Positions 1 to 7,433 of a DNA stretch of 38,227 bases are shown here, piece after piece. Position 1 is the stretch's first letter. Each line of letters begins with the position of its first letter. The position numbers and the translations under genes were made by a program. The notes under the pieces are model-generated. The model did no database searches, had not been told where the DNA came from, and worked only from the letters and a program-made list of their open reading frames with translations. Location of the stretch: positions 1-38,227 of the forward strand of contig VGWF01000031.1 of assembly GCA_016873715.1 (NCBI GenBank). The letters run 5' to 3'. This stretch comes from Lentisphaerota bacterium. Lineage in GTDB: Bacteria > Verrucomicrobiota > Kiritimatiellia > PWTM01.

Positions 1-51
1 ATCTCGTCGTTCGGCATTGTCATGGCGTTGGAAGGGCCCCCGCGGCGGCGT

Positions 52-1734
52 CTACGATTCCCATGCGACCGCCTCGTCGAAGACCGGCTGCAGCTTCAGG
101 TTCGCCTGGTTGGCGGGTTCGCCCCGGACGGCCGGCACGCCGAGCCGGGCCGACACCGCCCCGGCGCCGACGCGGCGCGCGTACTCGCCGAACGTCTCCG
201 ACTCGCCGCGCCGGTCCTCCAGGTAGATCTCCAGGATGCGGCGGACGGCCGGCACAAGCCCGGCGGATGCCACCTCGGCCACCGGGCGCGCGATGTGGCC
301 GGGGCCGGACAGCCCGCCGCCGATGCAGATCTCGAAGCCCTCCTCGCTGCCCGTCGCGGTCGTCGTGCGGCGGCCGCGGAGGCCGATGTCCGCGATCCAG
401 TGCTGCGCGCACGAGTTCGGACACCCGTTCATGTGGATCCGCAGCGGGCCGACCTTCGCCCAAAGGTCGCGGTCCGCCGCCAGCTCCGTGTGCAGCCGCC
501 GCCACGCGTTGGGCGTGTCCGACACGGCGAGATTGCACTGCGTCGTGCCGACGCACGCGACCATGTCCGGCAGCCGCTCGAGGCCCTCGGTGGCGTAGCC
601 GGCCGCGCGGATCCTCTCGATCAGTTCGGCGACGCGGGCATCCGGGACGAAGCGGAACTGCAGGTTCTGGCGGGCGGTCAGCATGACCGAGCCGTCGCCG
701 TACTCCCGCGCCCATTCGGCGAAGAGCCGGGCGTCGCGGCAGGGCAGCTCGGACCGCGGCACGATCAGGCGGACCGTGTTCGTCCCCGGCTGGCGCTGCG
801 GGATCACCGCCTGGCCGTCGAGGTACATCGGGCCGATCTCCGCCGGCCCCGAGGCGCGTTCAATCCGATCGAGCCCGGCGATGCCGCGGGCGCGCAGCTC
901 GGCCAGCACGGCGTCGCCGAAGCCGGCCGGGCCGAGGCGGTCGACGACGAACTTGAGGCGGGCACGGGCGCGGACGCGGCGGTCGCCCTGGACGCGGAAG
1001 ACCTCGGCCGTCGCGCGGACCACGTCGAGGACGAGATCCTCCGGCACCCACGCGAACACCGCCTTCGCCATGAACGGGCGCGCGCCGAGCCCGCCGCCCG
1101 CGTGAAAGCGCCAGCCGGTCTCCTCCGCCCCGCCGGGGCCCGCGCGGCGGACCGGGTGCCAGCCCTGGCAGTTCATCAGCGTCTGGCCGCAGGCGCGCCC
1201 GCAGCCGGCCACGCTGATCTTGTGCTTGCGCGGAAGGTTGCGCTGACGGTCCTTCAGCTCCGGGTCGTCCGCGATCGCCAGCAGCATCGCGCGCACGTCG
1301 CCGATCTCGTGCGGGCAGACACCCTGCAGCGGGCACGTGACCACGTTGCGCGTGACGTCGCCGCACGCGTTCTTCGTATCCAGCCCGATCTCCCGCAGGG
1401 CTTCGAGCACCTTCCAGAGGTCGTCCTTGCGGAGCCAGTGGAACTGCAGCGTCTGGCGCGTCGTGATGCAGAGCTGACCCTGGGCGTACTCGTCTCCGAG
1501 CTCCGCGATCCGCGCGAGCTGGTCCGCCGTCAGCAATCCGCCGGGCACGCGGACCCGCATCATGAAGAAGCCCTTCTGAAGCTGCGGATAGATCCCCGTC
1601 CACTTGAACATCGCCAGCTCGTTCGGCGTGATGTCGGCCGGATCACGTTGCGCGATGTCGTTCTTGAAGTCGAAATCGGGGTTGATGGTCAGCTTGTCGC
1701 GTTCAACCGGGGTCAGATCGGGCTGTGCCGGCAT
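52..1734 (-). CDS. Ferredoxin-type nitrite/sulfite reductase, probably assimilatory sulfite reductase
   Basis: 560 aa siroheme/[4Fe-4S] reductase of the NirA/CysI/Sir superfamily, expected to reduce sulfite to sulfide (or nitrite to ammonia) in the cytoplasm with six electrons, probably from ferredoxin. Two pseudo-symmetric ferrodoxin-like plus siroheme domains are visible. The N-terminal half carries TTRQTLQFHW and the C-terminal half TARQNLQFRF. The cluster/siroheme ligands are the Cys pair in CVGTTQC (about residue 397) and CPNSC (about 440), i.e. C-x5-C and C-x3-C. No flavin or reductase domain is fused. The ATG start precedes a normal N-terminus (KLTINPDFDFKNDIAQRDP). Divergent cysH and a precorrin-2 dehydrogenase (siroheme supply) argue for sulfite rather than nitrite as substrate; that choice is inferred from context. 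Confidence 0.93.
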   Translation of the reverse strand: MPAQPDLTPVERDKLTINPDFDFKNDIAQRDPADITPNELAMFKWTGIYPQLQKGFFMMRVRVPGGLLTADQLARIAELGDEYAQGQLCITTRQTLQFHWLRKDDLWKVLEALREIGLDTKNACGDVTRNVVTCPLQGVCPHEIGDVRAMLLAIADDPELKDRQRNLPRKHKISVAGCGRACGQTLMNCQGWHPVRRAGPGGAEETGWRFHAGGGLGARPFMAKAVFAWVPEDLVLDVVRATAEVFRVQGDRRVRARARLKFVVDRLGPAGFGDAVLAELRARGIAGLDRIERASGPAEIGPMYLDGQAVIPQRQPGTNTVRLIVPRSELPCRDARLFAEWAREYGDGSVMLTARQNLQFRFVPDARVAELIERIRAAGYATEGLERLPDMVACVGTTQCNLAVSDTPNAWRRLHTELAADRDLWAKVGPLRIHMNGCPNSCAQHWIADIGLRGRRTTTATGSEEGFEICIGGGLSGPGHIARPVAEVASAGLVPAVRRILEIYLEDRRGESETFGEYARRVGAGAVSARLGVPAVRGEPANQANLKLQPVFDEAVAWES

Positions 1735-1774
1735 CGTGATTCCGTCGTCTCGGGGTTGCGTTCGGACGCCGCAC

Positions 1775-1802
1775 AGCGTAGGGATTGGCGGCCGTTTGTC
1801 AA
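1775..1802 (-). promoter_or_regulatory. Promoter for the sulfite reductase gene, overlapping an inverted repeat
   Basis: On the minus strand a consensus -35 TTGACA (1802-1797) is followed after 16 nt by TACGCT (1780-1775), about 40 nt before the ATG at 1734. The -35 lies inside the near-perfect inverted repeat CGTTTG-T-CAAACG (1793-1805) in the 127-bp divergent spacer shared with cysH, so a regulator bound there could affect both directions. The promoter match is seen; the operator role is inference. Confidence 0.5.
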
Positions 1803-1861
1803 ACGACGGCGGCCGTAAAACGGTCGAAAATGTCCCGTAAAGGGGCGGAGATTTACAGCGG

Positions 1862-2578
1862 ATGAACGCGAGCGACGGTGGGGATGCGTGGGCCGGAGTC
1901 GACCCGGACGATGCGGGAGCGGTGGTCGCCCGGGCGCTGGAGCTTCACCATCCGGCCATCGCGCTGGCGTCGAGCTTCAGCATGGAGGACTGCATCCTCA
2001 TGGATCTCCTCGCCCGCCGGCGGAAGGATGCCCGGGTGTTCGCCCTCGACACGGGCCGGCTGAACCCCGAGACCTACGAATGCGCGGAGGCGATGGGCGC
2101 GCGCTGCGGCCTGCGCGTCGAATGGTTCTTCCCGCAACGCGAGCCGGTCGAGGGGCTGGAGCGGGGGAAGGGGCTCTTCTCCTTCCGCGAGTCGGTGGAG
2201 AACCGCCGCGAGTGCTGCGGCATCCGCAAGGTTGAACCGCTGGGCCGCGCGCTGGCCGGCCTCCGCGCGTGGATCACGGGGCTCCGCCGGGGGCAGGGCG
2301 TGACGCGGACCGACCTTCGCGTCGTCGAACCCGACGCGGCCCACGGCGGCATCGCGAAGATCAGCCCGCTGGCCGGCTGGACGTTCGACCGGGTGAAGGC
2401 GTACGTCCGCGATCACAAGCTGCCGTACAACCGGCTCTACGACCAGGGCTACACGTCGATCGGTTGTGCGCCGTGCACGCGCGCCCTCCGTCCCGGCGAG
2501 GACGAGCGCGCCGGCCGCTGGTGGTGGGAGAGTCCGGACCACAAGGAATGCGGCCTGCACCTGCGTCCGGGGCCCTGA
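1862..2578 (+). CDS. cysH: Phosphoadenylyl/adenylyl-sulfate reductase (CysH family, Fe-S type)
   Basis: 238 aa thioredoxin-dependent reductase converting APS or PAPS to sulfite plus AMP/PAP. Visible hallmarks are the PP-loop-like SSFSMED near residue 38, LDTGRLNPETY near 62 and the two cysteine pairs ECCGIRKVEPL (about 118-119) and GCAPC (about 201-204), followed by the C-terminal ECGLH catalytic cysteine. The double Cys pairs bind a [4Fe-4S] cluster, which marks the APS-preferring bacterial/plant type rather than the E. coli PAPS type. The start has a GGAG about 9 nt upstream. It is the first gene of a tight plus-strand operon (3 nt gap to the siroheme gene) divergent from the sulfite reductase that uses its product. 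Confidence 0.93.
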   Translation: MNASDGGDAWAGVDPDDAGAVVARALELHHPAIALASSFSMEDCILMDLLARRRKDARVFALDTGRLNPETYECAEAMGARCGLRVEWFFPQREPVEGLERGKGLFSFRESVENRRECCGIRKVEPLGRALAGLRAWITGLRRGQGVTRTDLRVVEPDAAHGGIAKISPLAGWTFDRVKAYVRDHKLPYNRLYDQGYTSIGCAPCTRALRPGEDERAGRWWWESPDHKECGLHLRPGP

Positions 2579-2581
2579 GCC

Positions 2582-3298
2582 ATGGCCCCTCCGCGCCCAT
2601 CGTCCGCCCGCCGGCACCGCCGCCACGCGGCGTTTCCCGTGGCGCTGGTGACGACCGGGCGGCGGCTGCTGATCGCCGGCGGCGGACCGGAGACCGCCGA
2701 CCGCCTGTCCGCCGCGCTGCGCTTCGACTGGGCCTCGATCACCCTCGTGACCCTGGCGGTCCGCGCCCCGCTGCGGCGCATCGCGTCGCGCGATGCGAGG
2801 GTTCGGCTCGTCGAGCGTCCGGTGCGCGAGGCCGACGTGCGCGCCGCGGATGTCGTGATCGAGGGCTGCGGCGATCCGGGCGTTGTCGAGCGTCTCTCCG
2901 CGTGGTGCCGCCGGCATCGCCGTCTGTTGAATGCGATGGACTCGCCTCCGCATTGCGATTTCCACGGGGTCTCGTTCTTCGCCCGCGGTCCGCTGCTGGT
3001 CTCCGTCGCGAGCGGCGGCCACGCCCCCGCGCTGTCCGCCGTGCTCCGCCGCCGTCTCGAAGCCGCCGTCGGCCCCGGCTGGCAGACCGCCGCCTGCCTC
3101 ATGGCCGCCGCGCGCGGCCGCCTGCCCTCCGGCCCCGTCCGCCGCTCGCGGATGAAGGCGCTCGCCGCCGACGCGGACCTGATGGCCGCCATCGCCCGCA
3201 ACGACCGCCGCGCGATCCGTGCGCTTCTCGCGGGTCCCCGGTCACCCTTCGCGACCCGGAAACGCCGGCCGGCCCCGGCCGGGGAGAAGACACGATGA
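2582..3298 (+). CDS. Precorrin-2 dehydrogenase / sirohydrochlorin ferrochelatase-like (CysG N-terminal, Met8-like)
   Basis: 238 aa protein matching the N-terminal module of siroheme synthase. It has FPVAL near the start, the Rossmann dinucleotide motif IAGGGPETADRL (about 30-40) and the family signature NAMDSPPHCDF followed by RGPLLVSVASGGHAPALS (about 118-155). It should make sirohydrochlorin/siroheme from precorrin-2 in the cytoplasm, supplying the prosthetic group of the neighbouring sulfite reductase. The uroporphyrinogen methyltransferase (CysG C-terminal) half is absent, so that step must be encoded elsewhere. It follows cysH by 3 nt and its TGA overlaps the next ATG (ATGA), implying translational coupling. 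The Arg-rich first ~15 residues may mean a later start. Confidence 0.88.
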   Translation: MAPPRPSSARRHRRHAAFPVALVTTGRRLLIAGGGPETADRLSAALRFDWASITLVTLAVRAPLRRIASRDARVRLVERPVREADVRAADVVIEGCGDPGVVERLSAWCRRHRRLLNAMDSPPHCDFHGVSFFARGPLLVSVASGGHAPALSAVLRRRLEAAVGPGWQTAACLMAAARGRLPSGPVRRSRMKALAADADLMAAIARNDRRAIRALLAGPRSPFATRKRRPAPAGEKTR

Positions 3299-3915
3299 GC
3301 AGGACGGTTTGCGGATGGGCCGCCGCGGCGGTCATGGCGCTGACGGCCGGATGCGGCTTCGAGATTGGCCCCGCCCATCCGGAGCGGGATGGCGGCGCGT
3401 ATCTTCGGAAGCATGGGTACCCCGCCGAACTGGTGGACGCCGTGCTGAAGGGAGGCCCCCTGTCGCAATCCGACGTCGTCAGGCTCGGCGCGTGCAGGAG
3501 CGCGGATGTCCGGTTCCTCGTGGCGGCGAACACGAACCTGGCACAGCCGGAGATCGACGCCTTCATCCGCGACAGGAACGATTTCGTGCGCTCCGGCGCC
3601 GCGCGCAACCCCGGCCTTTCGCCGGCCCAGATCGCGACCCTGGCGGCGGACCCGTCCCACACCGTCTACTGCAGCCTGGCGGGCAACGAGGCGCTGTCGG
3701 ACGAGGAACTCCTCCGGATCCACACCACGAGGAATCCGGGTCTCGTCTGGTTCGCCTTGAACCCGAACTGCCCCGACTCGATCCGGCGCGAGATCCTCGA
3801 CTCGAACGACTCCTTCGCGAAGGACTGGCTCGGCACTGTCGACGGCTGGAAGAACAGCGGCGTGTACGTCCGGGACTCGAACGGCCGCTGGCGGAAGGTC
3901 CCCAAGGCCTCCTGA
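3295..3915 (+). CDS. Putative lipoprotein with leucine-rich-variant/HEAT-like repeats
   Basis: 206 aa. The N-terminus reads as a lipoprotein signal: MSRTVCGWAAAAVMALTAGC, with lipobox LTAGC and Cys at residue 20. The mature part has loosely repeated units of the kind NPGLSPAQIATLAADPS...VYCSLAGNEALSDEELLRI...NPGLVWFALNPNCPDSIRREIL, resembling the leucine-rich repeat variant found in small bacterial scaffold proteins. No catalytic motif is visible. ATG overlaps the stop of the precorrin-2 dehydrogenase gene (ATGA), so it is probably cotranslated with the sulfate-assimilation genes, but nothing in the sequence ties it to sulfur. Function unknown. Confidence 0.72.
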   Translation: MSRTVCGWAAAAVMALTAGCGFEIGPAHPERDGGAYLRKHGYPAELVDAVLKGGPLSQSDVVRLGACRSADVRFLVAANTNLAQPEIDAFIRDRNDFVRSGAARNPGLSPAQIATLAADPSHTVYCSLAGNEALSDEELLRIHTTRNPGLVWFALNPNCPDSIRREILDSNDSFAKDWLGTVDGWKNSGVYVRDSNGRWRKVPKAS

Positions 3916-3942
3916 AGAACGTCCCCTCGTGCCGCCGGGTGG

Positions 3943-3963
3943 CGCCACGGCTACGACGTGGCG
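3943..3963. repeat. Intergenic hairpin CGCCAC-GGCTACGAC-GTGGCG
   Basis: A 6-bp perfect stem with a 9-nt loop, 28 nt past the stop of the lipoprotein gene. No T-run follows, so a classic intrinsic terminator is unlikely. It may be a REP-like element or a Rho-independent pause. Confidence 0.4.
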
Positions 3964-4023
3964 TGCCGGGGCGTTCGCGGGCGCTGCGGCGCCGCGCCGC
4001 TGGAATCCCGGCCCGCCGGCGGG

Positions 4024-4029
4024 TATGGT
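4024..4029 (+). promoter_or_regulatory. -10-like element TATGGT close to the HydE-like start
   Basis: TATGGT ends 9 nt before the ATG at 4039, with CTGGAA about 17 nt upstream as a weak -35. No Shine-Dalgarno fits between, so transcription probably starts at or next to the ATG. Inferred from spacing alone. Confidence 0.4.
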
Positions 4030-4038
4030 GCAGCGCCC

Positions 4039-5070
4039 ATGGGCGGGGATTCCCAGACCGCGGCGCCGACGCGCGCGGAGGTGCTCTCGTGGCTGTCCCT
4101 GAAGGGGGCGGACCGCGAGGCGCTCTACCGTCGCGCCGACGCGGTGCGGCGCGAGCGCAAGGGCGACGAGGTCTTCATCCGCGGCATCATCGAGTTCTCC
4201 AACGTCTGCGCCAACGACTGCCTCTACTGCGGCATCCGGCGGTCGAACGGCAAGGTGCGGCGCTACCGGCTGCCGGCGGACGAGATCCTCGGTGTCGCGC
4301 GGCAGATGACCGGCTGGCGGCAGACGACCGTCGTGCTGCAGTCCGGCGAGGCGCCCTCCGCCGCCGGGGACCGCGAGCTCGGCGAGGTCATCCGCCGCAT
4401 CAAGGCCGAGACGGGCCTGGCGGTGACGGTGTCCGTCGGCAACCGGCCGCGCGAGGTCTACGCGCGATGGCGCGAGTGCGGGATGGACCGCTACCTCCTG
4501 CGCTTCGAGACGAGCGATCCCGCGCTCTTCGCGCGGCTGCATCCCGACTGCACGCTCGACGAGCGCCTCCGCTGCCTGCGCGATCTGCGCGACCTCGGCG
4601 TGCAGGCCGGCGGCGGGTTCATGATCGGCGTGCCCGGCGAGACGCGGGAGACCCTGGCGGACAACCTGCTCCTGTGCCGCGAGCTCGAGTTGGACATGGT
4701 CGGCATCGGGCCGTTCATCCCGCATCCCGACACGCCGCTCGGCGCCGAGCCCAATGCCTACGCGGATGACCCCGACATGTTCTTCGTCGCCCTTGCAGCC
4801 CTGCGGCTGGTCCATCCGCGCGCGCACATCCCCGCCACAACCGCGTTCGACGCCGTCTTCCCCGGCACGGGCCGCAACCTTGCCCTGAAGCGGGGCGCGA
4901 ACGTCTTCATGCCCAACAACACGCCCGGCGAGCGGCGCGGCGACTACCTGCTCTATCCGAACAAGCCCTGCGTCGACGAGAACGCCGGCCAATGCGCCGC
5001 GTGCGTCGTGATGCGCCTCCGCTCCCTCGGCCGCACGATCGGCGAGGGCCCGGGGCATGCGGAGGGGTGA
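4039..5070 (+). CDS. hydE: HydE-like radical SAM protein ([FeFe]-hydrogenase H-cluster maturase family)
   Basis: 343 aa from the ATG at 4039 (MGGDSQ); an in-frame ATG 81 nt upstream would add low-complexity residues. The radical SAM cluster motif is NVCANDCLYCGIR (C-x3-C-x2-C, about residues 45-52), preceded by IRGIIEFS as in HydE/BioB-like enzymes. The C-terminus has CVDENAGQCAAC, matching the C-x7-C-x2-C second-cluster site seen in many HydE proteins (about 316-327). HydE helps build the organometallic precursor of the [FeFe]-hydrogenase H-cluster in the cytoplasm. HydF, HydG and hydrogenase genes are not in this window, so a hydrogenase-independent role cannot be excluded. LarE lies 85 nt downstream on the same strand. 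Confidence 0.82.
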   Translation: MGGDSQTAAPTRAEVLSWLSLKGADREALYRRADAVRRERKGDEVFIRGIIEFSNVCANDCLYCGIRRSNGKVRRYRLPADEILGVARQMTGWRQTTVVLQSGEAPSAAGDRELGEVIRRIKAETGLAVTVSVGNRPREVYARWRECGMDRYLLRFETSDPALFARLHPDCTLDERLRCLRDLRDLGVQAGGGFMIGVPGETRETLADNLLLCRELELDMVGIGPFIPHPDTPLGAEPNAYADDPDMFFVALAALRLVHPRAHIPATTAFDAVFPGTGRNLALKRGANVFMPNNTPGERRGDYLLYPNKPCVDENAGQCAACVVMRLRSLGRTIGEGPGHAEG

Positions 5071-5139
5071 GCGTTCCGGGACGCAGGTCTGGGCGGGTTG
5101 GGAGGGTCATAGGTTCGCCTGCGAACCCAACCGGGCTGT

Positions 5140-5145
5140 GATAGA
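5140..5145 (+). promoter_or_regulatory. -10-like element GATAGA upstream of larE
   Basis: GATAGA (within GTGATAGATT) ends 10 nt before the ATG at 5156 and only 4 nt before the alternative ATG at 5150. There is no obvious Shine-Dalgarno, which favours the second ATG and a leaderless or near-leaderless mRNA. Confidence 0.4.
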
Positions 5146-5155
5146 TTCCATGACC

Positions 5156-5968
5156 ATGAGCAACGCGAGCGAAGACCGTCTCGTCGCCCTCCGCAGCTGG
5201 CTCCGCGCCCGCGGCGCGGTCGTCGTCGGGTTCAGCGGCGGGGTGGACAGCTCCTTCCTCGCGGCCGTTGCGACGGAGGTGCTGGGCGACAGGGCCCTGG
5301 CGGTGACGGCGGATTCCGCCTCGCTGTCGCGCCGGCATCTCGAGCAGGCGCGGGAGATCGCCGGGCGGTTCCGGATGAACCACCGCGTCATCACGACCGA
5401 CGAGATGGCCAATCCCGCCTACGCCGCGAACAACCCGGACCGCTGCTACCACTGCAAGACCGAGCTGTTCACGCGGCTCTCCGCGATCGCGCAGGCCGAG
5501 GGATACGCCGCGGTCCTCGACGGCACGAACGTCGACGACCAGGGCGACTACCGGCCGGGGCGCCAGGCCGCGCGCGAGCGCTCCGTGAGCAGCCCGCTGG
5601 CCGAGCTCGGCTTCACCAAGGCCGACATCCGCGAGGCGTCGCGCCGCATGGGCCTGCCGACCGCCGATCTTCCGGCCTCGGCCTGCCTTTCGTCCCGCGT
5701 GCCCTACGGCACCGCCGTCACGCCGGAGATCCTCGGGCGCATCGAGCGGGCGGAGGGGGCGATGCAGGACCTCGGCTTCCGGCAGGTGAGGGTGCGCGCG
5801 CACGGCGACGTCGCCCGGATCGAACTCGATCCCGCCGGGATCTCGCGCCTGCTCGACCCGGCCGTCCGCGCCGACGTTGCGGCGAGGGTCCGCGCCTGCG
5901 GCTTCCGCTACGTGACGCTCGACCTGCTCGGCTACCGCACCGGCAGCCTCAACGAGGCGCTGGGGTAG
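5156..5968 (+). CDS. larE: ATP-dependent sacrificial sulfur transferase LarE
   Basis: 270 aa PP-loop enzyme. The pyrophosphatase loop is FSGGVDSSFLA (about 24-34). Further LarE signatures are NPDRCYHCKTELF (about 93-105), DGTNVDDQGDYRPG and PASACLSSRVPYGT (about 174-187). The Cys in SACLSSR is at the expected position of the sacrificial cysteine, by recollection of the family. LarE adenylates and thiolates the nicotinic-acid-derived precursor of the nickel-pincer nucleotide used by lactate racemase-type enzymes; some LarE proteins instead recycle sulfur through an Fe-S cluster. LarB and LarC are not in the window. ATG 5150 is an alternative start. It converges on mnmA across a 77-nt spacer. 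Confidence 0.92.
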   Translation: MSNASEDRLVALRSWLRARGAVVVGFSGGVDSSFLAAVATEVLGDRALAVTADSASLSRRHLEQAREIAGRFRMNHRVITTDEMANPAYAANNPDRCYHCKTELFTRLSAIAQAEGYAAVLDGTNVDDQGDYRPGRQAARERSVSSPLAELGFTKADIREASRRMGLPTADLPASACLSSRVPYGTAVTPEILGRIERAEGAMQDLGFRQVRVRAHGDVARIELDPAGISRLLDPAVRADVAARVRACGFRYVTLDLLGYRTGSLNEALG

Positions 5969-5970
5969 GC

Positions 5971-6010
5971 GAACATCGAACGCCGAACACCCAACATCGA
6001 ACACCGAAGG
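5971..6010. repeat. Heptanucleotide repeat array (GAACATC/GAACGCC/GAACACC type)
   Basis: Five consecutive 7-bp units (gaacatc gaacgcc gaacacc caacatc gaacacc) begin 2 nt after the larE stop codon and occupy half of the larE-mnmA convergent spacer. The same consensus, SAACAYC or SAACAGC, recurs at 19608, 30875, 35664 and 35839. Confidence 0.8.
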
Positions 6011-6017
6011 TCGGGAG

Positions 6018-6043
6018 GGCCGCACTTCCGCGCGGACGCGGCC
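6018..6043. repeat. Hairpin element, GGCCGC...GCGGCC, 3' of mnmA
   Basis: GGCCGC and GCGGCC arms (6018-6023, 6038-6043) enclose a 14-nt loop directly beyond the mnmA stop codon. The left flank TCGGGAGGGCCGC resembles the hairpins at 15818, 15911 and 32375, of which this looks like a longer-loop relative. It could end both converging transcripts, but no T-run is present. Confidence 0.5.
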
Positions 6044-6045
6044 GG

Positions 6046-7218
6046 CTACGGGGCGGGATGGGGCTCCGGCGCGGCCGGTTCGATCGTTCCTCCGCCGAGG
6101 ACGTCGTCGCCGTCGTAGAAGACCGCGATCTGGCCGGGCGTGATGGAAAACTGGGGCTCGTCGAACTCGACATCGACGGTCGTGTCGTCGACCCGTCGCA
6201 TCGTGGCCGGGGCGCCCGCGTGTCGCTGGCGGATGCGGCACTCGACGCGCGAGGGCTCCGCGGGCGGCGCGGCGATGCCGATCCAGTTGACGCGCGCGGC
6301 GCGGAAGCGGAGTCCGCCGAGGTCCTCGCGCCGGCCGACGACGACGCGGTTCTTCTCGGCGTCGAGTTCGACGACGTACCACGGCTCGCCCGCCCCGCCG
6401 ACGCCGAGGCCCTTCCGCTGGCCGACGGTGTAGTGGATGAGTCCGCGGTGGGTTCCGAGGTGCTCGCCGGCGCGCGTCACGATCGGTCCGGGACGGGCGT
6501 CGCCGCTGCGGAAGAGGGCGCCGTAGTCGCGGCTCTCGATGAAATCCTGGCTCTCCGCGCGGGCGGCGAGATCGGGGAAGCCCGCGTCGACGGCGAGGGC
6601 GCGGACCTCCTCCTTGAGCAGGCCGCCGAGCGGCAGCACGAGCTGCGCGAGCTGCGCCTGCGAAAGATGGGAGAGGAAGTAGGTCTGGTCCTTCGATGCG
6701 TCCCGGGCCTTGAGCAGCCGCTGCCGGCCGGAGGCGTCGTCCCGTCGCCGCCGCGCGTAGTGCCCGGTCGCGAAGGCCTCGAACTCGACGCCGAGTTGTC
6801 GCGCGCGGTCGAGCAGGAACCCGAGCTTCATCTGGCGGTTGCAGTGGACGCAGGGGTTCGGCGTCCGCCCGCGCAGGTACTCCTCGCGGAAGTAGTCCAG
6901 CACGACGCGGCGGTATTCCTCCGCCAGCGGCACGACATGGTGGGCCATGCCGAGGCGGGCGGCGAACGCGCGCACGGCCTCGAGGTCGCGGACCTCGCCG
7001 GGGCCGAAGCAGCCCGACCGGCCCTCGTCGGACAGCGGGATCGCGCCGTCCCAGATCTGCATGGTGAGCCCGACGACATCGAAGCCTGCGCGGCGGAGCA
7101 GGAGCGCCGTCATCGAGGAATCAACGCCGCCGCTCAGGCCGACCGCGATCCGCGCGCCCGGCCGCAAGCCGGCCAGCGCGTCGTGCAAGGCCCGGGAATT
7201 GAAAGCGTCGCCCCCCAC
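6046..7218 (-). CDS. mnmA: tRNA-specific 2-thiouridylase MnmA
   Basis: 390 aa from the GTG at 7218. The enzyme thiolates U34 of Lys, Glu and Gln tRNAs using ATP. Motifs: PP-loop GLSGGVDSS (about 29-37), GRTPNPCVHCNRQMKLG with the first catalytic cysteine (about 117), ATGHYAR, KDQTYFLSHLS and GLIHYTVGQRKGLG in the C-terminal part. In common MnmA the second catalytic Cys lies in a GICF or SQEICF motif. Here the matching segment is ESQDFIESRDYGALF, with no cysteine. Cysteines present are GCFG (about 68) and CVHC. No ATG exists upstream of the PP-loop. GTG 7218 sits 7 nt after a -10-like TATCGT, while GTG 7227 overlaps it. Confidence 0.9.
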   Translation of the reverse strand: MGGDAFNSRALHDALAGLRPGARIAVGLSGGVDSSMTALLLRRAGFDVVGLTMQIWDGAIPLSDEGRSGCFGPGEVRDLEAVRAFAARLGMAHHVVPLAEEYRRVVLDYFREEYLRGRTPNPCVHCNRQMKLGFLLDRARQLGVEFEAFATGHYARRRRDDASGRQRLLKARDASKDQTYFLSHLSQAQLAQLVLPLGGLLKEEVRALAVDAGFPDLAARAESQDFIESRDYGALFRSGDARPGPIVTRAGEHLGTHRGLIHYTVGQRKGLGVGGAGEPWYVVELDAEKNRVVVGRREDLGGLRFRAARVNWIGIAAPPAEPSRVECRIRQRHAGAPATMRRVDDTTVDVEFDEPQFSITPGQIAVFYDGDDVLGGGTIEPAAPEPHPAP

Positions 7219-7225
7219 GGCGTTC

Positions 7226-7231
7226 ACGATA
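7226..7231 (-). promoter_or_regulatory. -10-like element TATCGT upstream of mnmA
   Basis: On the minus strand TATCGT ends 7 nt before the GTG start at 7218, the spacing expected for a leaderless transcript. There is no Shine-Dalgarno. Confidence 0.35.
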
Positions 7232-7433
7232 GCCCGGCCGCACGGACGACGCAACCGGCCGCTCCCCGGGGCCTCGCCGCTCGATGTCCGCCCCCGACGG
7301 GCACGATCGTGACAGCGCATGACAGGCACCGGAAGTCCCGGCGCGGGTGCGCCAGGGCCCGAAGGACGGCCTGAAAGCCCTTGCACCGTCCCGTGCGGAT
7401 GGCCATTCTGGGGCGAAAGACCGGGAGGATTCC

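Noticed and set aside
1-23. Possible start of a minus-strand gene (MTMPNDE) downstream of the sulfite reductase
   Set aside because: Only seven codons lie inside the window and there is no Shine-Dalgarno; it cannot be supported.
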